64,000 nt of DNA from assembly GCA_018261955.1 (NCBI GenBank), contig JAGTRK010000001.1:62001-126000 (forward strand), in the 5' to 3' direction. This document shows positions 10,011 through 17,537 of this stretch, piece by piece; position 1 is the first letter of the stretch; each line of letters begins with the position of its first letter. The stretch comes from Burkholderiaceae bacterium (GTDB taxonomy: Bacteria > Pseudomonadota > Gammaproteobacteria > Burkholderiales > Burkholderiaceae). The translations under genes and the position numbers were made by a program. The notes under the pieces are model-generated. The model saw nothing but the letters and a program-made list of their open reading frames with translations, had not been told where the DNA came from and searched no databases.

Positions 10011-11456
10011 ATGATGTCCATCGATACCCTCAACCCCACAGACAATGACACCATTGTCGCCATCGCCACCGCCACAGGGCAGGGCGGTGTGGGCGTGATT
10101 CGCGCGTCGGGCTCGAGCGAGACCATACATACGCTGATGCAGGCGGTGTGTCAGCGCGCGCTCACACCACGCCACGCGCATTACGGTGCGTTTGTGGATG
10201 CCGACGGCGCGCCAATTGACCACGGCATTGCCCTGTATTTCCCCGCACCACACTCTTATACGGGTGAGCATGTGCTGGAATTACAAGGTCACGGCGGCCC
10301 CGTGGTGATGCAATTGCTGTTGCGCCGTTGTCTGAACGCCGTTACCAATATTCGCCTTGCGCAGGCGGGCGAATTCACCCAACGTGCTTTTCTCAACGAC
10401 AAAATGGATTTGGCACAGGCAGAAGGCGTGGCGGATTTAATCAGCGCGGCGACCGAGTCCGCGGCGAAGTCCGCCGTGCGTTCATTGTCTGGGGTGTTTT
10501 CCAACAAAATCCACGATTTGGTTGCGCAAGTGATTCATTTGCGCATGTTGGTCGAAGCCACTTTAGACTTCCCTGAAGAAGAAATCGATTTTCTGCAAAA
10601 AGCCGATGCCTTTGGTCAACTCGAACGCATCCAACATCAATTGGGCGCGGTGTTGCAATCGGCCAAACAAGGCGCATTGTTGCGCAACGGCGTGAACGTG
10701 GTGTTGGTCGGACAACCCAATGTGGGTAAATCATCACTGCTCAACGCATTGACAGGGCAGGACATTGCCATCGTCACCGAAATCGCAGGCACGACGCGCG
10801 ACACGGTGCAACAAGCAATTCAAATCGAAGGCGTACCACTGAACATCATTGACACCGCAGGTCTACGCGAGACTGCCGATGTGGTAGAGAAAATCGGCAT
10901 TGAACGCACATGGGGTGCAATTGAGCGGGCGGATGTGGTTTTGCATCTGGTGGATGCACGCGCGAATGAATCAACCCTCACAACGAACAACTCGGCGAAC
11001 AACCCCGCGAACAACCCAGCCGATACCCAATTGCTGGCACAACTGCACCAACGCATTGAGCAAAATACCAACCACAATGTCCCGTTTCTCACTTTGCTCA
11101 ATAAAGTCGATACCTTGAGCGCGCCACCCCGCGCGGTTGACGACAACAGCATCTATTTGAGCGCGAAAACAGGCGCTGGTTTGAACGAGTTACGCGCGCG
11201 TTTACTCAAAATCATCGGTTTTGAATCAACGCAGACCGACACCTTCATCGCGCGCGAACGCCACCTAAGCGCACTTCGCATGGCAGATGAGCACCTACAA
11301 ATCGCCTACGCACACGCGCTCACTCAAGACCAAAAACTTGACCTATTCGCGGAAGAATTGCGCCTTGCGCAAGAACAGCTCAACTCAATCACCGGCGAGT
11401 TTGGTGCGGATGATTTGCTTGGGGTGATCTTCAGTCGTTTTTGTATTGGTAAATGA
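10011..11456 (+). CDS. mnmE: tRNA uridine-5-carboxymethylaminomethyl modification GTPase MnmE
   Basis: 481 residues. With MnmG (17.5 kb) it installs the cmnm5 group on the wobble uridine of several tRNAs. The N-terminal folate-binding domain starts [22 protein letters not shown]. The embedded G domain has [14 protein letters not shown] (P-loop), GTTRD (switch I) and DTAGLRE (switch II). The C-terminus ends in CIGK, the invariant cysteine motif. A low-complexity insert rich in Asn ([13 protein letters not shown]) sits in the G domain between G3 and NKVD, and is unusual. Two adjacent ATGs (10011 and 10014) could start it. In many genomes mnmE follows yidC; here it does not. Confidence 0.96.
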   Translation: MMSIDTLNPTDNDTIVAIATATGQGGVGVIRASGSSETIHTLMQAVCQRALTPRHAHYGAFVDADGAPIDHGIALYFPAPHSYTGEHVLELQGHGGPVVMQLLLRRCLNAVTNIRLAQAGEFTQRAFLNDKMDLAQAEGVADLISAATESAAKSAVRSLSGVFSNKIHDLVAQVIHLRMLVEATLDFPEEEIDFLQKADAFGQLERIQHQLGAVLQSAKQGALLRNGVNVVLVGQPNVGKSSLLNALTGQDIAIVTEIAGTTRDTVQQAIQIEGVPLNIIDTAGLRETADVVEKIGIERTWGAIERADVVLHLVDARANESTLTTNNSANNPANNPADTQLLAQLHQRIEQNTNHNVPFLTLLNKVDTLSAPPRAVDDNSIYLSAKTGAGLNELRARLLKIIGFESTQTDTFIARERHLSALRMADEHLQIAYAHALTQDQKLDLFAEELRLAQEQLNSITGEFGADDLLGVIFSRFCIGK

Positions 11457-11571
11457 TACTGATAAACTCGATTTGGCTTGAGTGGCTCATCTAAAAACTG
11501 ACACATATTGAGGCGTTTTAATCGTTTTTTTCCTTAAAACCCGTAAGCTTCGTCACTTATAACTTCGCTTT

Positions 11572-11813
11572 AACCCAGATGATGCAATAGGAAATTGAAA
11601 TGGCTAAGCCATACGGCATCAGATGCGAGGCGCGAAATCCTTGAATACTCAATGTATTCAAGGGTTGAGCAGCCCAGCAGATGATGTCATAAGGCGACGC
11701 CATTTCAATGGAGCGGTTTTAACCCAAGAGGCGACATCTAAAACCTGCGATGCAAGTCATTATTTGCACGGCTTCACTCATGTGGATGAGCGGTCTATTG
11801 CATCATCTGGGTT
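11572..11813. repeat. MITE-like element, copy 1 (left boundary of island)
   Basis: A 242-bp non-coding element bounded by perfect 19-bp terminal inverted repeats, AACCCAGATGATGCAATAG at the left and its complement at the right. Inside are two further inverted pairs: ATTGAAATGGC near the left with its complement around 11700, and a perfect 10-bp-arm palindrome at 11639-11663. The element could therefore fold into a long imperfect hairpin. It is repeated in the same orientation at 15024-15270. No transposase is encoded in it or nearby. No target-site duplication is evident. Confidence 0.8.
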
Positions 11814-11836
11814 GAATGAGGCGACGAAGTTGGCCG

Positions 11837-12244
11837 TTAAAAGAAGTCTTGACTCAGTGTTCCTTCGAGTCGCTCCTTGAGGCCAGAAGAGAATTCACGA
11901 ACAACGGGAAACGGGCTTTGGAAGAGTTTGATGTTGTTGATGAGGCCAGACTCATTCCGAGTAAGTATGGTGATACCGGCGACGGGCTTGCCAGCGTGGA
12001 CGGCCTCCCACTCAATGTAGGTCTTCGCACCGTCAACCGTCTCGGCGGTGAACGCGAAGTTTTCGTACATCGTGCTCGTTGCGGCAAAGAACGCCCCGAT
12101 GAGTGTCGGGCCGACCACGGCCTTGCTGAGGGCTGAGGTCTGAAGGCTGGCGTCAGCGGTGAACGACGTCGCGAAGTCGCTCGTTCCTTTCTTCATGACG
12201 ATTTGCATCCATGCCGTTCCCGGCGGGTTGGTGTCAGTAGTCAT
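11837..12244 (-). CDS. SnoaL-like / NTF2-fold protein
   Basis: 135 residues, resembling nuclear-transport-factor-2-fold (SnoaL-like) small proteins: an N-terminal helix with 'ADASLQTSALSKAVVGPTLIGAFF', then 'ENFAFTAETVDGAKTYIEWEAVHAGKPVAGITILTRNESGLINNIKLFQSPF'. This is the usual pattern in which a cone-shaped fold holds a hydrophobic ligand or catalyses an isomerase- or hydrolase-like reaction. The catalytic role is unknown. It is the last gene of the minus-strand island operon, 48 bp after the esterase gene. Its stop lies only 23 bp from the left repeat element. Codon usage differs from the host genes. Confidence 0.7.
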   Translation of the reverse strand: MTTDTNPPGTAWMQIVMKKGTSDFATSFTADASLQTSALSKAVVGPTLIGAFFAATSTMYENFAFTAETVDGAKTYIEWEAVHAGKPVAGITILTRNESGLINNIKLFQSPFPVVREFSSGLKERLEGTLSQDFF

Positions 12245-12292
12245 TACAATTTCCTATCTAGTGTCTACGTGTTCGTTGAGGGCGCTCGCGTG

Positions 12293-13183
12293 CTATTTCT
12301 CGAGGTGCCCGATGAGAAACTCGCCGGCTCTCTGCAGCGCGTCGTGGGCCTGAGGCAAAGAGCCTGTCTGAATGTGCCAGACGTGCGGCATCTCCGGCCA
12401 GACCTCAAGGTGCGACTCGCCGCCGGCCGCGCGCACCTTTCGGTCAATTTCAAGCGCGTCGTCGAGAAGTACTTCGTTTCCGACATGGATGAGCAGTGGA
12501 GGAAAACCGTGCATGTCGGCGAACAGGGGCGAGATGCGCGGATCCTTCAAGTCGTGGTTGCCAGCGTAAGCCTCGACCATCTCCCGCATCGCGCTCGCGT
12601 TGACCATTGGGTCGCGGTCGGCCAACTGCGTTAACGAGGGCAGCGTCAGCGTTAAGTCTGCCCATGGGCTAATGAGTAGCGCTGCTCGCGCGTCCTTGTG
12701 GCCCTTCGAGGACGCGTAGGCAAGAATGTTGAGAACCATGCCACCGCCACTGGAGTCTCCTGTCACGGCGAACGGCTTGCCAAGCGCACGCACTGCTTCG
12801 TAACCGCGGATGGACTCGTCGTAGGACGCCGGAAATGGGTGCTCGGGTGCCAAGGAGTGGTCCAGGACGATGACCTGGGACTTTGCCGCTCGAGACAGTT
12901 CTCCGAGCATTCCCAGATGCGTGTTAGGAGCGCCCGCCACCCAGCCGCCACCGTGCAAATGGTAGATGACTCGGTCTTTGGACGCGCCTGGAGCCGTAAT
13001 CGCCACCGCGGCGACGCCACCGAGCTCGGTCGGCTCGACGGTTAGGTCAGCCGCCGGCGGGTTTGCTTGCGAAATTGCCTCCATGCCGACGCGGAGCGTC
13101 TCGATGCTGCGTACGGGATGCGCAACGTTGAAGGCGAACATCGCCTCGATGAGCTTGCGGGCGGAAGATGAATCGTAGACCAT
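12293..13183 (-). CDS. alpha/beta hydrolase, hormone-sensitive-lipase type
   Basis: 296 residues. Family IV (HSL) esterase hallmarks are the oxyanion-hole HGGGW near residues 76-80, the nucleophile motif GDSSGGG with the catalytic serine, an acidic residue in the 'PLLIHVGNEVLLDDALE' segment, and a C-terminal histidine in PHVWH. It has no signal peptide, so it is probably cytoplasmic. Members hydrolyse short-chain esters or lactones. It begins 8 bp after the metallo-hydrolase stop, which argues for translational coupling. GC-rich codon usage matches the island. The natural substrate is unknown. Confidence 0.85.
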   Translation of the reverse strand: MVYDSSSARKLIEAMFAFNVAHPVRSIETLRVGMEAISQANPPAADLTVEPTELGGVAAVAITAPGASKDRVIYHLHGGGWVAGAPNTHLGMLGELSRAAKSQVIVLDHSLAPEHPFPASYDESIRGYEAVRALGKPFAVTGDSSGGGMVLNILAYASSKGHKDARAALLISPWADLTLTLPSLTQLADRDPMVNASAMREMVEAYAGNHDLKDPRISPLFADMHGFPPLLIHVGNEVLLDDALEIDRKVRAAGGESHLEVWPEMPHVWHIQTGSLPQAHDALQRAGEFLIGHLEK

Positions 13184-13191
13184 GGTTCACC

Positions 13192-14175
13192 TCACTTCAG
13201 GTTTTGGAAGGTTGCGGGGACCCAGTCGTAGCCAGCGCCGGTGTCGGCTTTGCGAACACGGCCCAGACCAGGGAACGGCATGTGGGCGGCACCAATCATC
13301 GTCTTGTCCGCAGCGAGTTTCACCAGAAGGTCTTCACGCGTTTTGATGGCCGTCGGGCCGTCCGAGTCGAAGACGATGCCGATTTCCGGGTGCGGCATCT
13401 GGACGGCCATCACGTGAGCACAGTCGCCCCAAACCAGCAGCGACTGACCCTTCGAGGAAATCATGTAGCCGGTGTGACCGGGCGTATGGCCGGGAATGGC
13501 ATGCGGTGCGATGCCGGGGACGATTTCGTCCATGCCTTTGAACGGCTTCCATTTGCCTGCAGCAATGTAAGGCGCGGCGGCATCCTGTGCGATTTTGAAG
13601 AAGATCTTTGCATCTTCCGGGGCCTTGGCCATGATTTCCTTCGACAGCCAGAAGTCGGCGTCAGCCTTGTCCATCATCACGGTCGCGTTCGGGAAGACGC
13701 GCTTCTCGTTCTTGTAGATCCCGCCAGTATGGTCGGCGTGAAGATGGGTCAGCAGCACCAGGTCAACCTGCTCCGGCTTGTAGCCGGAGGCCTTCAGGTT
13801 CTGCAAGAGCTTGCCCAGCGTGGGGCCGCCCCAGTGGCCGCCTGCACCCGTATCGATGAGGATGAGCTTGGAGCCGGTGTTGACGAGGTAGCCTTGGACG
13901 GTGGCCGAGACATTCTTGGGATCGTTTTGGAAGGAGCGCGCCAGGAGGGACTGGATGAGCGCCGGATCGCCATGCAGAAGGTTGGAGTCAATGCCGGCGC
14001 TGCCGTCATGGAGCGCGGTGACTTCATAGTCGCCAATCATCGTGCGATAGAAGCCCGCAACCTGCTTTTGCTGCATCGGCGCTGCAGCTTGGGCCGGTGC
14101 TACAGCAACGAAGGTGCCGGCGAATGCCAACGATACCGCAAGCACGGTACGCGAAAGGATAGTGGAGAATTTCAT
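13192..14175 (-). CDS. exported MBL-fold hydrolase, methyl-parathion-hydrolase-like
   Basis: 327 residues with a clear Sec signal (MKFSTILSRTVLAVSLAFAGTF, cleavage near AQAAAP), so periplasmic. The metal-binding HLHADHTGG follows VDLVLLT; a second histidine lies in GHTPGHTGY, an Asp in WGDCAH, and a later His in AAHMPFPGLGRVR. Remembered methyl parathion hydrolase shares the order: signal, 'GYYRMLLGDFEITALSDGT', 'GYLVNTGSKLVLVDTGA', 'HMHPDH', 'FPGIGHIR'. That supports a dinuclear-zinc hydrolase of esters, lactones or phosphotriesters. It is the first gene of the island operon, divergent from the HxlR gene. Substrate unproven. Confidence 0.85.
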   Translation of the reverse strand: MKFSTILSRTVLAVSLAFAGTFVAVAPAQAAAPMQQKQVAGFYRTMIGDYEVTALHDGSAGIDSNLLHGDPALIQSLLARSFQNDPKNVSATVQGYLVNTGSKLILIDTGAGGHWGGPTLGKLLQNLKASGYKPEQVDLVLLTHLHADHTGGIYKNEKRVFPNATVMMDKADADFWLSKEIMAKAPEDAKIFFKIAQDAAAPYIAAGKWKPFKGMDEIVPGIAPHAIPGHTPGHTGYMISSKGQSLLVWGDCAHVMAVQMPHPEIGIVFDSDGPTAIKTREDLLVKLAADKTMIGAAHMPFPGLGRVRKADTGAGYDWVPATFQNLK

Positions 14176-14363
14176 AGTGTTTTCCTAATCAGTGTGTGGA
14201 GTGGATGTGTATGAGCCTAATGGTCTTTAGCGGAACGCCAGTTCATCGTGCCATGTCGTTGTTGCCACCTTTCGGACACCCGCGCTACCGAATTGCCACC
14301 GTAACCCGTGATGAAAGCCGAACGTATGCTCAATTCCTTTGTTGATCCGCCAGGACCCCTAAA

Positions 14364-14384
14364 CCACTTGCAAAGTGCAAGTGG
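14364..14384. promoter_or_regulatory. palindromic operator 1 for the HxlR regulator
   Basis: A perfect palindrome with 9-bp arms around a 3-bp centre, built on ACTTGCA-n3-TGCAAGT. It lies 60-80 bp upstream of the HxlR start and about 190 bp upstream of the divergent metallo-hydrolase gene. A second copy lies 37 bp further on (centre to centre). Winged-helix HxlR dimers bind such sites, so autoregulation and control of the operon are likely. Confidence 0.7.
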
Positions 14385-14401
14385 TTGAATAATACGCCCA
14401 A

Positions 14402-14420
14402 TACTTGCATAATGCAAGTA
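14402..14420. promoter_or_regulatory. palindromic operator 2 for the HxlR regulator
   Basis: TACTTGCA-TAA-TGCAAGTA, a perfect palindrome with 8-bp arms, sharing the ACTTGCA-n3-TGCAAGT core with the site at 14364-14384. It ends 23 bp before the HxlR ATG, so bound protein should block transcription or early elongation. Confidence 0.7.
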
Positions 14421-14443
14421 GAAACTTATGGAGAATAGCAACG

Positions 14444-14929
14444 ATGCAACAAACAAGACGATCGGGCTGCCCGATCAACCTGACGCTTGAGCAGATCGGC
14501 GACCGCTGGAGCCTGATCGTTATCCGTGATGTCATGTTCGGGAACCGGCGCAGTTATGGCACCCTGCTGGAGCAAAACGAGGAGGGCATCGCCTCGAACA
14601 TCCTCGCAAGCCGGCTGAAGCACTTGGTCGCGTCTGGCCTGCTGACACGATCTCCAGATCCGAATCATCAGCAGAAAGGAATCTATAGCCTCACGGAAGC
14701 GGCCATACAGCTTGTACCTTTGCTCGCACAGATGGCTGCCTGGGGGCTCCGCCATACGCAGCCAAGCAAGGAAGCGTCTTTGCGCGCGGAACTGCTGGAA
14801 AAGGGCGGCCCTTCATTTTGGAACGCCTGTATGGATGAACTACGTTACTTGCATCTCGATGCGCCACGTCCAGCGCGCTCCGTATTGGACGAACTCTGGG
14901 CTAACGACAAGAAGGCAATCAAAAAATAA
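14444..14929 (+). CDS. HxlR-family winged-helix transcriptional regulator
   Basis: 161 residues from the ATG at 14444, preceded by GGAG ten bases upstream; a TTG at 14405 would read through the second operator and is unlikely. The family pattern is present: CPINLTLEQIGDRWSLIVIRDVMFG at residues 9-33, then a winged helix (RRSYGTLLEQ, GIASNILASRLKHLVASGLLTR, the beta wing, and YSLTEAA). Cys9 in 'RSGCPI' sits where HxlR/HypR members carry a thiol that senses oxidants, aldehydes or quinones. It is divergent from the metallo-hydrolase operon with two palindromic operators between. It probably represses itself and the operon until an electrophile or ester appears (inference). Confidence 0.88.
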   Translation: MQQTRRSGCPINLTLEQIGDRWSLIVIRDVMFGNRRSYGTLLEQNEEGIASNILASRLKHLVASGLLTRSPDPNHQQKGIYSLTEAAIQLVPLLAQMAAWGLRHTQPSKEASLRAELLEKGGPSFWNACMDELRYLHLDAPRPARSVLDELWANDKKAIKK

Positions 14930-15023
14930 CACTCATCTTTGCGTCATGACAGACATCATGAGCCCTCTGCAACCACCAACCATTAGCCACCCAATCACTC
15001 ACCACCAAAGCGAGTTTGTTTTG

Positions 15024-15270
15024 AACCCAGATGGTGCAATAGGAAATTGAAATGGCTAAGCCAATACGGCATCAGATGCGAGGCGCGAAATCCTTGAATA
15101 CTCAATGTATTCAAGGGTTGAGCAGCCCAGCAGATGATGTCATAAGGCGACGCTACTTCAATGAAGCGGTTTAACCCAACAGGTGACATCTAAAACCTGC
15201 TATGCACGTCATTATTTTATTTTCGCGACTTCTCACAGATTGATAAGCGGTCTATTGCATTATCTGGGTT
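15024..15270. repeat. MITE-like element, copy 2 (right boundary of island)
   Basis: A 247-bp near-copy of 11572-11813 in the same orientation. Its terminal inverted repeats are AACCCAGATGGTGCAATAG and the complement of AACCCAGATAATGCAATAG, two mismatches between them. The first ~150 bp are almost identical to copy 1 and the right third has diverged. The internal palindrome is conserved at 15092-15116. The rest of the 14930-15553 gap (15271-15553) holds no gene I can support, only leader sequence for the asparaginase gene. Confidence 0.8.
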
Positions 15271-15553
15271 GAACCATATAAACAGCGCCTCGATTGACAT
15301 ACTTGTGGCTGTCATCGGGTGAACGCGTATGAATTCTGTATCGTCACTGAGCGCCGCATCGTATGTATTCAAATCAAATATTTATTTTTTTTAGGGGGTG
15401 GGCATGAAACTCAATGCTGATAAATCCTCCTTCGCGTGATACAACGCGGGGATGGTTTGCTTCTCCCGACAATTTTATCAAACTGTTGTTTCTCGACCCT
15501 CTGATTCTGTGGCAAAATGTGAGCCACTCTATTTTTTGTGTTGATGGATATTT

Positions 15554-16585
15554 ATGCAAGGCGTTCACATTATTTTCACAGGCGGCACCATCGCCATGCG
15601 CACCAACGATGCGGGTTTGCTTGTCCCTGCCAGTTCAGGTGCGGATTTATTAAAAGCCATCCCACAACTGGAAAACATCGCTGCCATCTCCACCGAGCAA
15701 TTGTGCAATATTGCTTCGGCGCATTTGACGGCGGAGATTTGGCTGCAAACGCGCCGCGCCATCATCACCGCCTGCGCGGATGAGGATGTTGCAGGCGTGG
15801 TGTTGGTGCAGGGCACGGACACTTTAGAGGAAACCGCGTTTTTCTTGGATGCCAGTTTATCCTCATCAGACACGCATGGAAAACCCATCGTGCTCACAGG
15901 CGCAATGCGCAATGCGGATGAACCCAACGCGGATGGGCCGCGCAATTTGCGCAATGCAATTTCAATCGCAGTGAGCGCACACTCTCTCAATAAGCCAGTT
16001 ATGGCATGTATGTTTGGTAAAATCCATGCAGCACGCGCGGTGCAAAAGCAGCACAGTACGCGCACCGATGCCTTCGTTTCCACCCACCACACACCGATTG
16101 GGCAAGTCACCGATGTGGGAGAAGTGGTGTTTTTTGAGCCCCAAAGTTCCGCACCGCAAACCCCCAAAATACCCATCAGCAACGCGCTCAATCAATTGCC
16201 CAAAGTGGACATCCTTCCCATCTATGTCGGAGCAGATGAGGGCGCGTTCAACAACAGTATTGCAGCGGGTACACACGCCATCGTGGTGCAAGCACTGGGC
16301 GCAGGTAATCTGAATCCCTCGGTATTTGCTGCCATTGAGCGCGCACTACAAAACGACATTCCCATCATCATCGCCACGCGTTGTTGGGAGGGCAATGCTG
16401 AACCGCACTATGGCTATATTGGCGGCGGTCAAACCTTGGCAAAAATTGGCGCGTGTTTTGCCCATGATTTGCCCGCGCACAAAGCGCGCATTTACGCGCA
16501 ATTGCTGCTGGCTCAACTCGACCAACACAGTAAAAAAACACCCCACATACAACAAGGCTTTGCACAACTCATTGCACATCCTTAA
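15554..16585 (+). CDS. asparaginase
   Basis: 343 residues; hydrolyses L-asparagine to aspartate and ammonia. The first catalytic threonine lies in the N-terminal FTGGTIAMR motif (residues 9-17). The second signature, VVLVQGTDTLEETAFFLDASL (Thr, Asp), follows at about residues 84-104. There is no signal peptide, so a cytoplasmic (type I-like) enzyme is likelier than the periplasmic type II. The C-terminal half has the 'GADEGAFNNSIAAGTHAIVVQALGAGNLNP' pattern of this family. The start ATG at 15554 is the first in frame. It lies right of the island and 34 bp before the TSUP permease gene. Confidence 0.88.
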   Translation: MQGVHIIFTGGTIAMRTNDAGLLVPASSGADLLKAIPQLENIAAISTEQLCNIASAHLTAEIWLQTRRAIITACADEDVAGVVLVQGTDTLEETAFFLDASLSSSDTHGKPIVLTGAMRNADEPNADGPRNLRNAISIAVSAHSLNKPVMACMFGKIHAARAVQKQHSTRTDAFVSTHHTPIGQVTDVGEVVFFEPQSSAPQTPKIPISNALNQLPKVDILPIYVGADEGAFNNSIAAGTHAIVVQALGAGNLNPSVFAAIERALQNDIPIIIATRCWEGNAEPHYGYIGGGQTLAKIGACFAHDLPAHKARIYAQLLLAQLDQHSKKTPHIQQGFAQLIAHP

Positions 16586-16619
16586 TCAATCAAATTAAAA
16601 CAACATCACACACAAAGTT

Positions 16620-17399
16620 ATGGATTTTTTAATATCCGAATTATGGTTACTTTTGCCTTTGGCTTTTTTAGCAGGACTGATTGACTCGGCTGTTGGCGGC
16701 GGTGGATTGATACAACTGCCCGGAATTTTCACCATTCTGCCCAATCAACCCGCACCCGTTTTGCATGGCACCAACAAATTATCGAGTTTTTGTGGCACTG
16801 CCATCGCCACACGTCAATACGCCCGTCACGTTCCTTTTCATTGGAAGATGCTGGTGGGTGCAATTTTAATGGCATTAGTGTTTGCTAACTTGGGGGCACG
16901 TTTGATTCCTCTATTGCCGATTCAATACCTCCGACCGATTATGTTGGTATTGATGATAACTATGGTGATTTATACTTTTTATAAAAAAGACTTGGGGCAC
17001 ACCCATACGCCAAAATTTCAACAAAAAGGCGAAATTATTGCGGGTTTGTGCTTGGGTGCTGCGATTGGCTTTTATGATGGTTTTTTTGGCCCAGGCACGG
17101 GCTCATTGTTGGCTTTTGCCTTCGTCAAATTTTTTGGTTATGATTTTTTGGTAGCAACCGCACATTCTAAAATCATTAACCTTGCCACCAATTTTGCCGC
17201 CTTGTCTTTTTTTGTACCGCACGGTTATTTGCTTTGGGGGGTTGGGCTGATAATGGGCGCAAGCAATGTTGGCGGCGCATTGGTTGGCACACACGTGGTC
17301 ACCAAGCACGGTGCACCACTGATACGAAAAATCCTCATCGTGGTTTTGACCCTCACCATTGGTAAATTTGGCTTTGACACCATTCGTGCATTGATTTAA
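16620..17399 (+). CDS. TSUP-family (TauE/SafE) membrane permease
   Basis: 259 residues with eight or so hydrophobic segments and the doubled TSUP glycine motifs: DSAVGGGGLIQLPGI near residues 22-36 and GFYDGFFGPGTGSLLAFAFV in the second half. Probably an inner-membrane anion transporter for sulfur-containing or other small organic anions; substrate unknown. It is more typical of the YfcA branch than the TSUP protein at 9.1 kb. It lies 34 bp after asparaginase on the same strand. Its stop codon is only one base before the first parS site. Confidence 0.87.
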   Translation: MDFLISELWLLLPLAFLAGLIDSAVGGGGLIQLPGIFTILPNQPAPVLHGTNKLSSFCGTAIATRQYARHVPFHWKMLVGAILMALVFANLGARLIPLLPIQYLRPIMLVLMITMVIYTFYKKDLGHTHTPKFQQKGEIIAGLCLGAAIGFYDGFFGPGTGSLLAFAFVKFFGYDFLVATAHSKIINLATNFAALSFFVPHGYLLWGVGLIMGASNVGGALVGTHVVTKHGAPLIRKILIVVLTLTIGKFGFDTIRALI

Positions 17400-17400
17400 A

Positions 17401-17416
17401 TGTTCCACGTGAAACA
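17401..17416. promoter_or_regulatory. parS: parS centromere site 1
   Basis: TGTTCCACGTGAAACA, an exact match to the classical bacterial parS 16-mer bound by ParB. It sits directly after the TSUP stop codon and 3.5 kb from parB, the expected origin-proximal position. Confidence 0.95.
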
Positions 17417-17458
17417 TTTTATGTGGTTCACAAAAACAACAGGTTTTTAATTTAACGA

Positions 17459-17474
17459 TGTTTCACGTGAAACA
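17459..17474. promoter_or_regulatory. parS: parS centromere site 2
   Basis: TGTTTCACGTGAAACA, a perfect 16-bp palindrome matching the parS consensus, 58 bp from the first site and 64 bp before the mnmG start. Two close sites should nucleate a ParB-DNA complex next to the mnmG-rsmG-parA-parB promoter. Confidence 0.95.
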
Positions 17475-17537
17475 TCGGTGCGTCTGAAAATTGATGTGCG
17501 GTATAATGCACCCTCAAAAACACACCATTAAAAACCA

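Larger units (their letters stand above)
11572..15270. mobile_element. repeat-bounded genomic island with HxlR/hydrolase cargo
   Basis: Two direct copies of a ~245-bp terminal-inverted-repeat element enclose about 3.2 kb (11814-15023). This DNA is visibly GC-richer than its neighbours and uses different codons (abundant GCG, CCG, GGC, CTG). It contains four genes: three minus-strand genes in an operon and one divergent regulator. The flanking genes mnmE and asparaginase are chromosomal and intact. The layout resembles a composite, MITE-bounded transposable unit or an insertion between two pre-existing copies. The enzyme that mobilised it is not in the window. Confidence 0.65.

Noticed and set aside
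11623-11880. An 85-codon plus frame across the left repeat element
   Set aside because: It runs through the inverted repeats and into the 3' end of the SnoaL gene; a repeat-derived accident.
13168-14214. A 348-codon plus-strand open frame opposite the MBL hydrolase gene
   Set aside because: It is a GC-rich shadow: the minus strand has signal peptide, metal motif and operon context, while the plus frame shows no family features.
14217-14456. A minus-strand frame of 79 codons upstream of the MBL gene
   Set aside because: It reads through both HxlR operators and the regulator start, has no ribosome site and no recognisable sequence.
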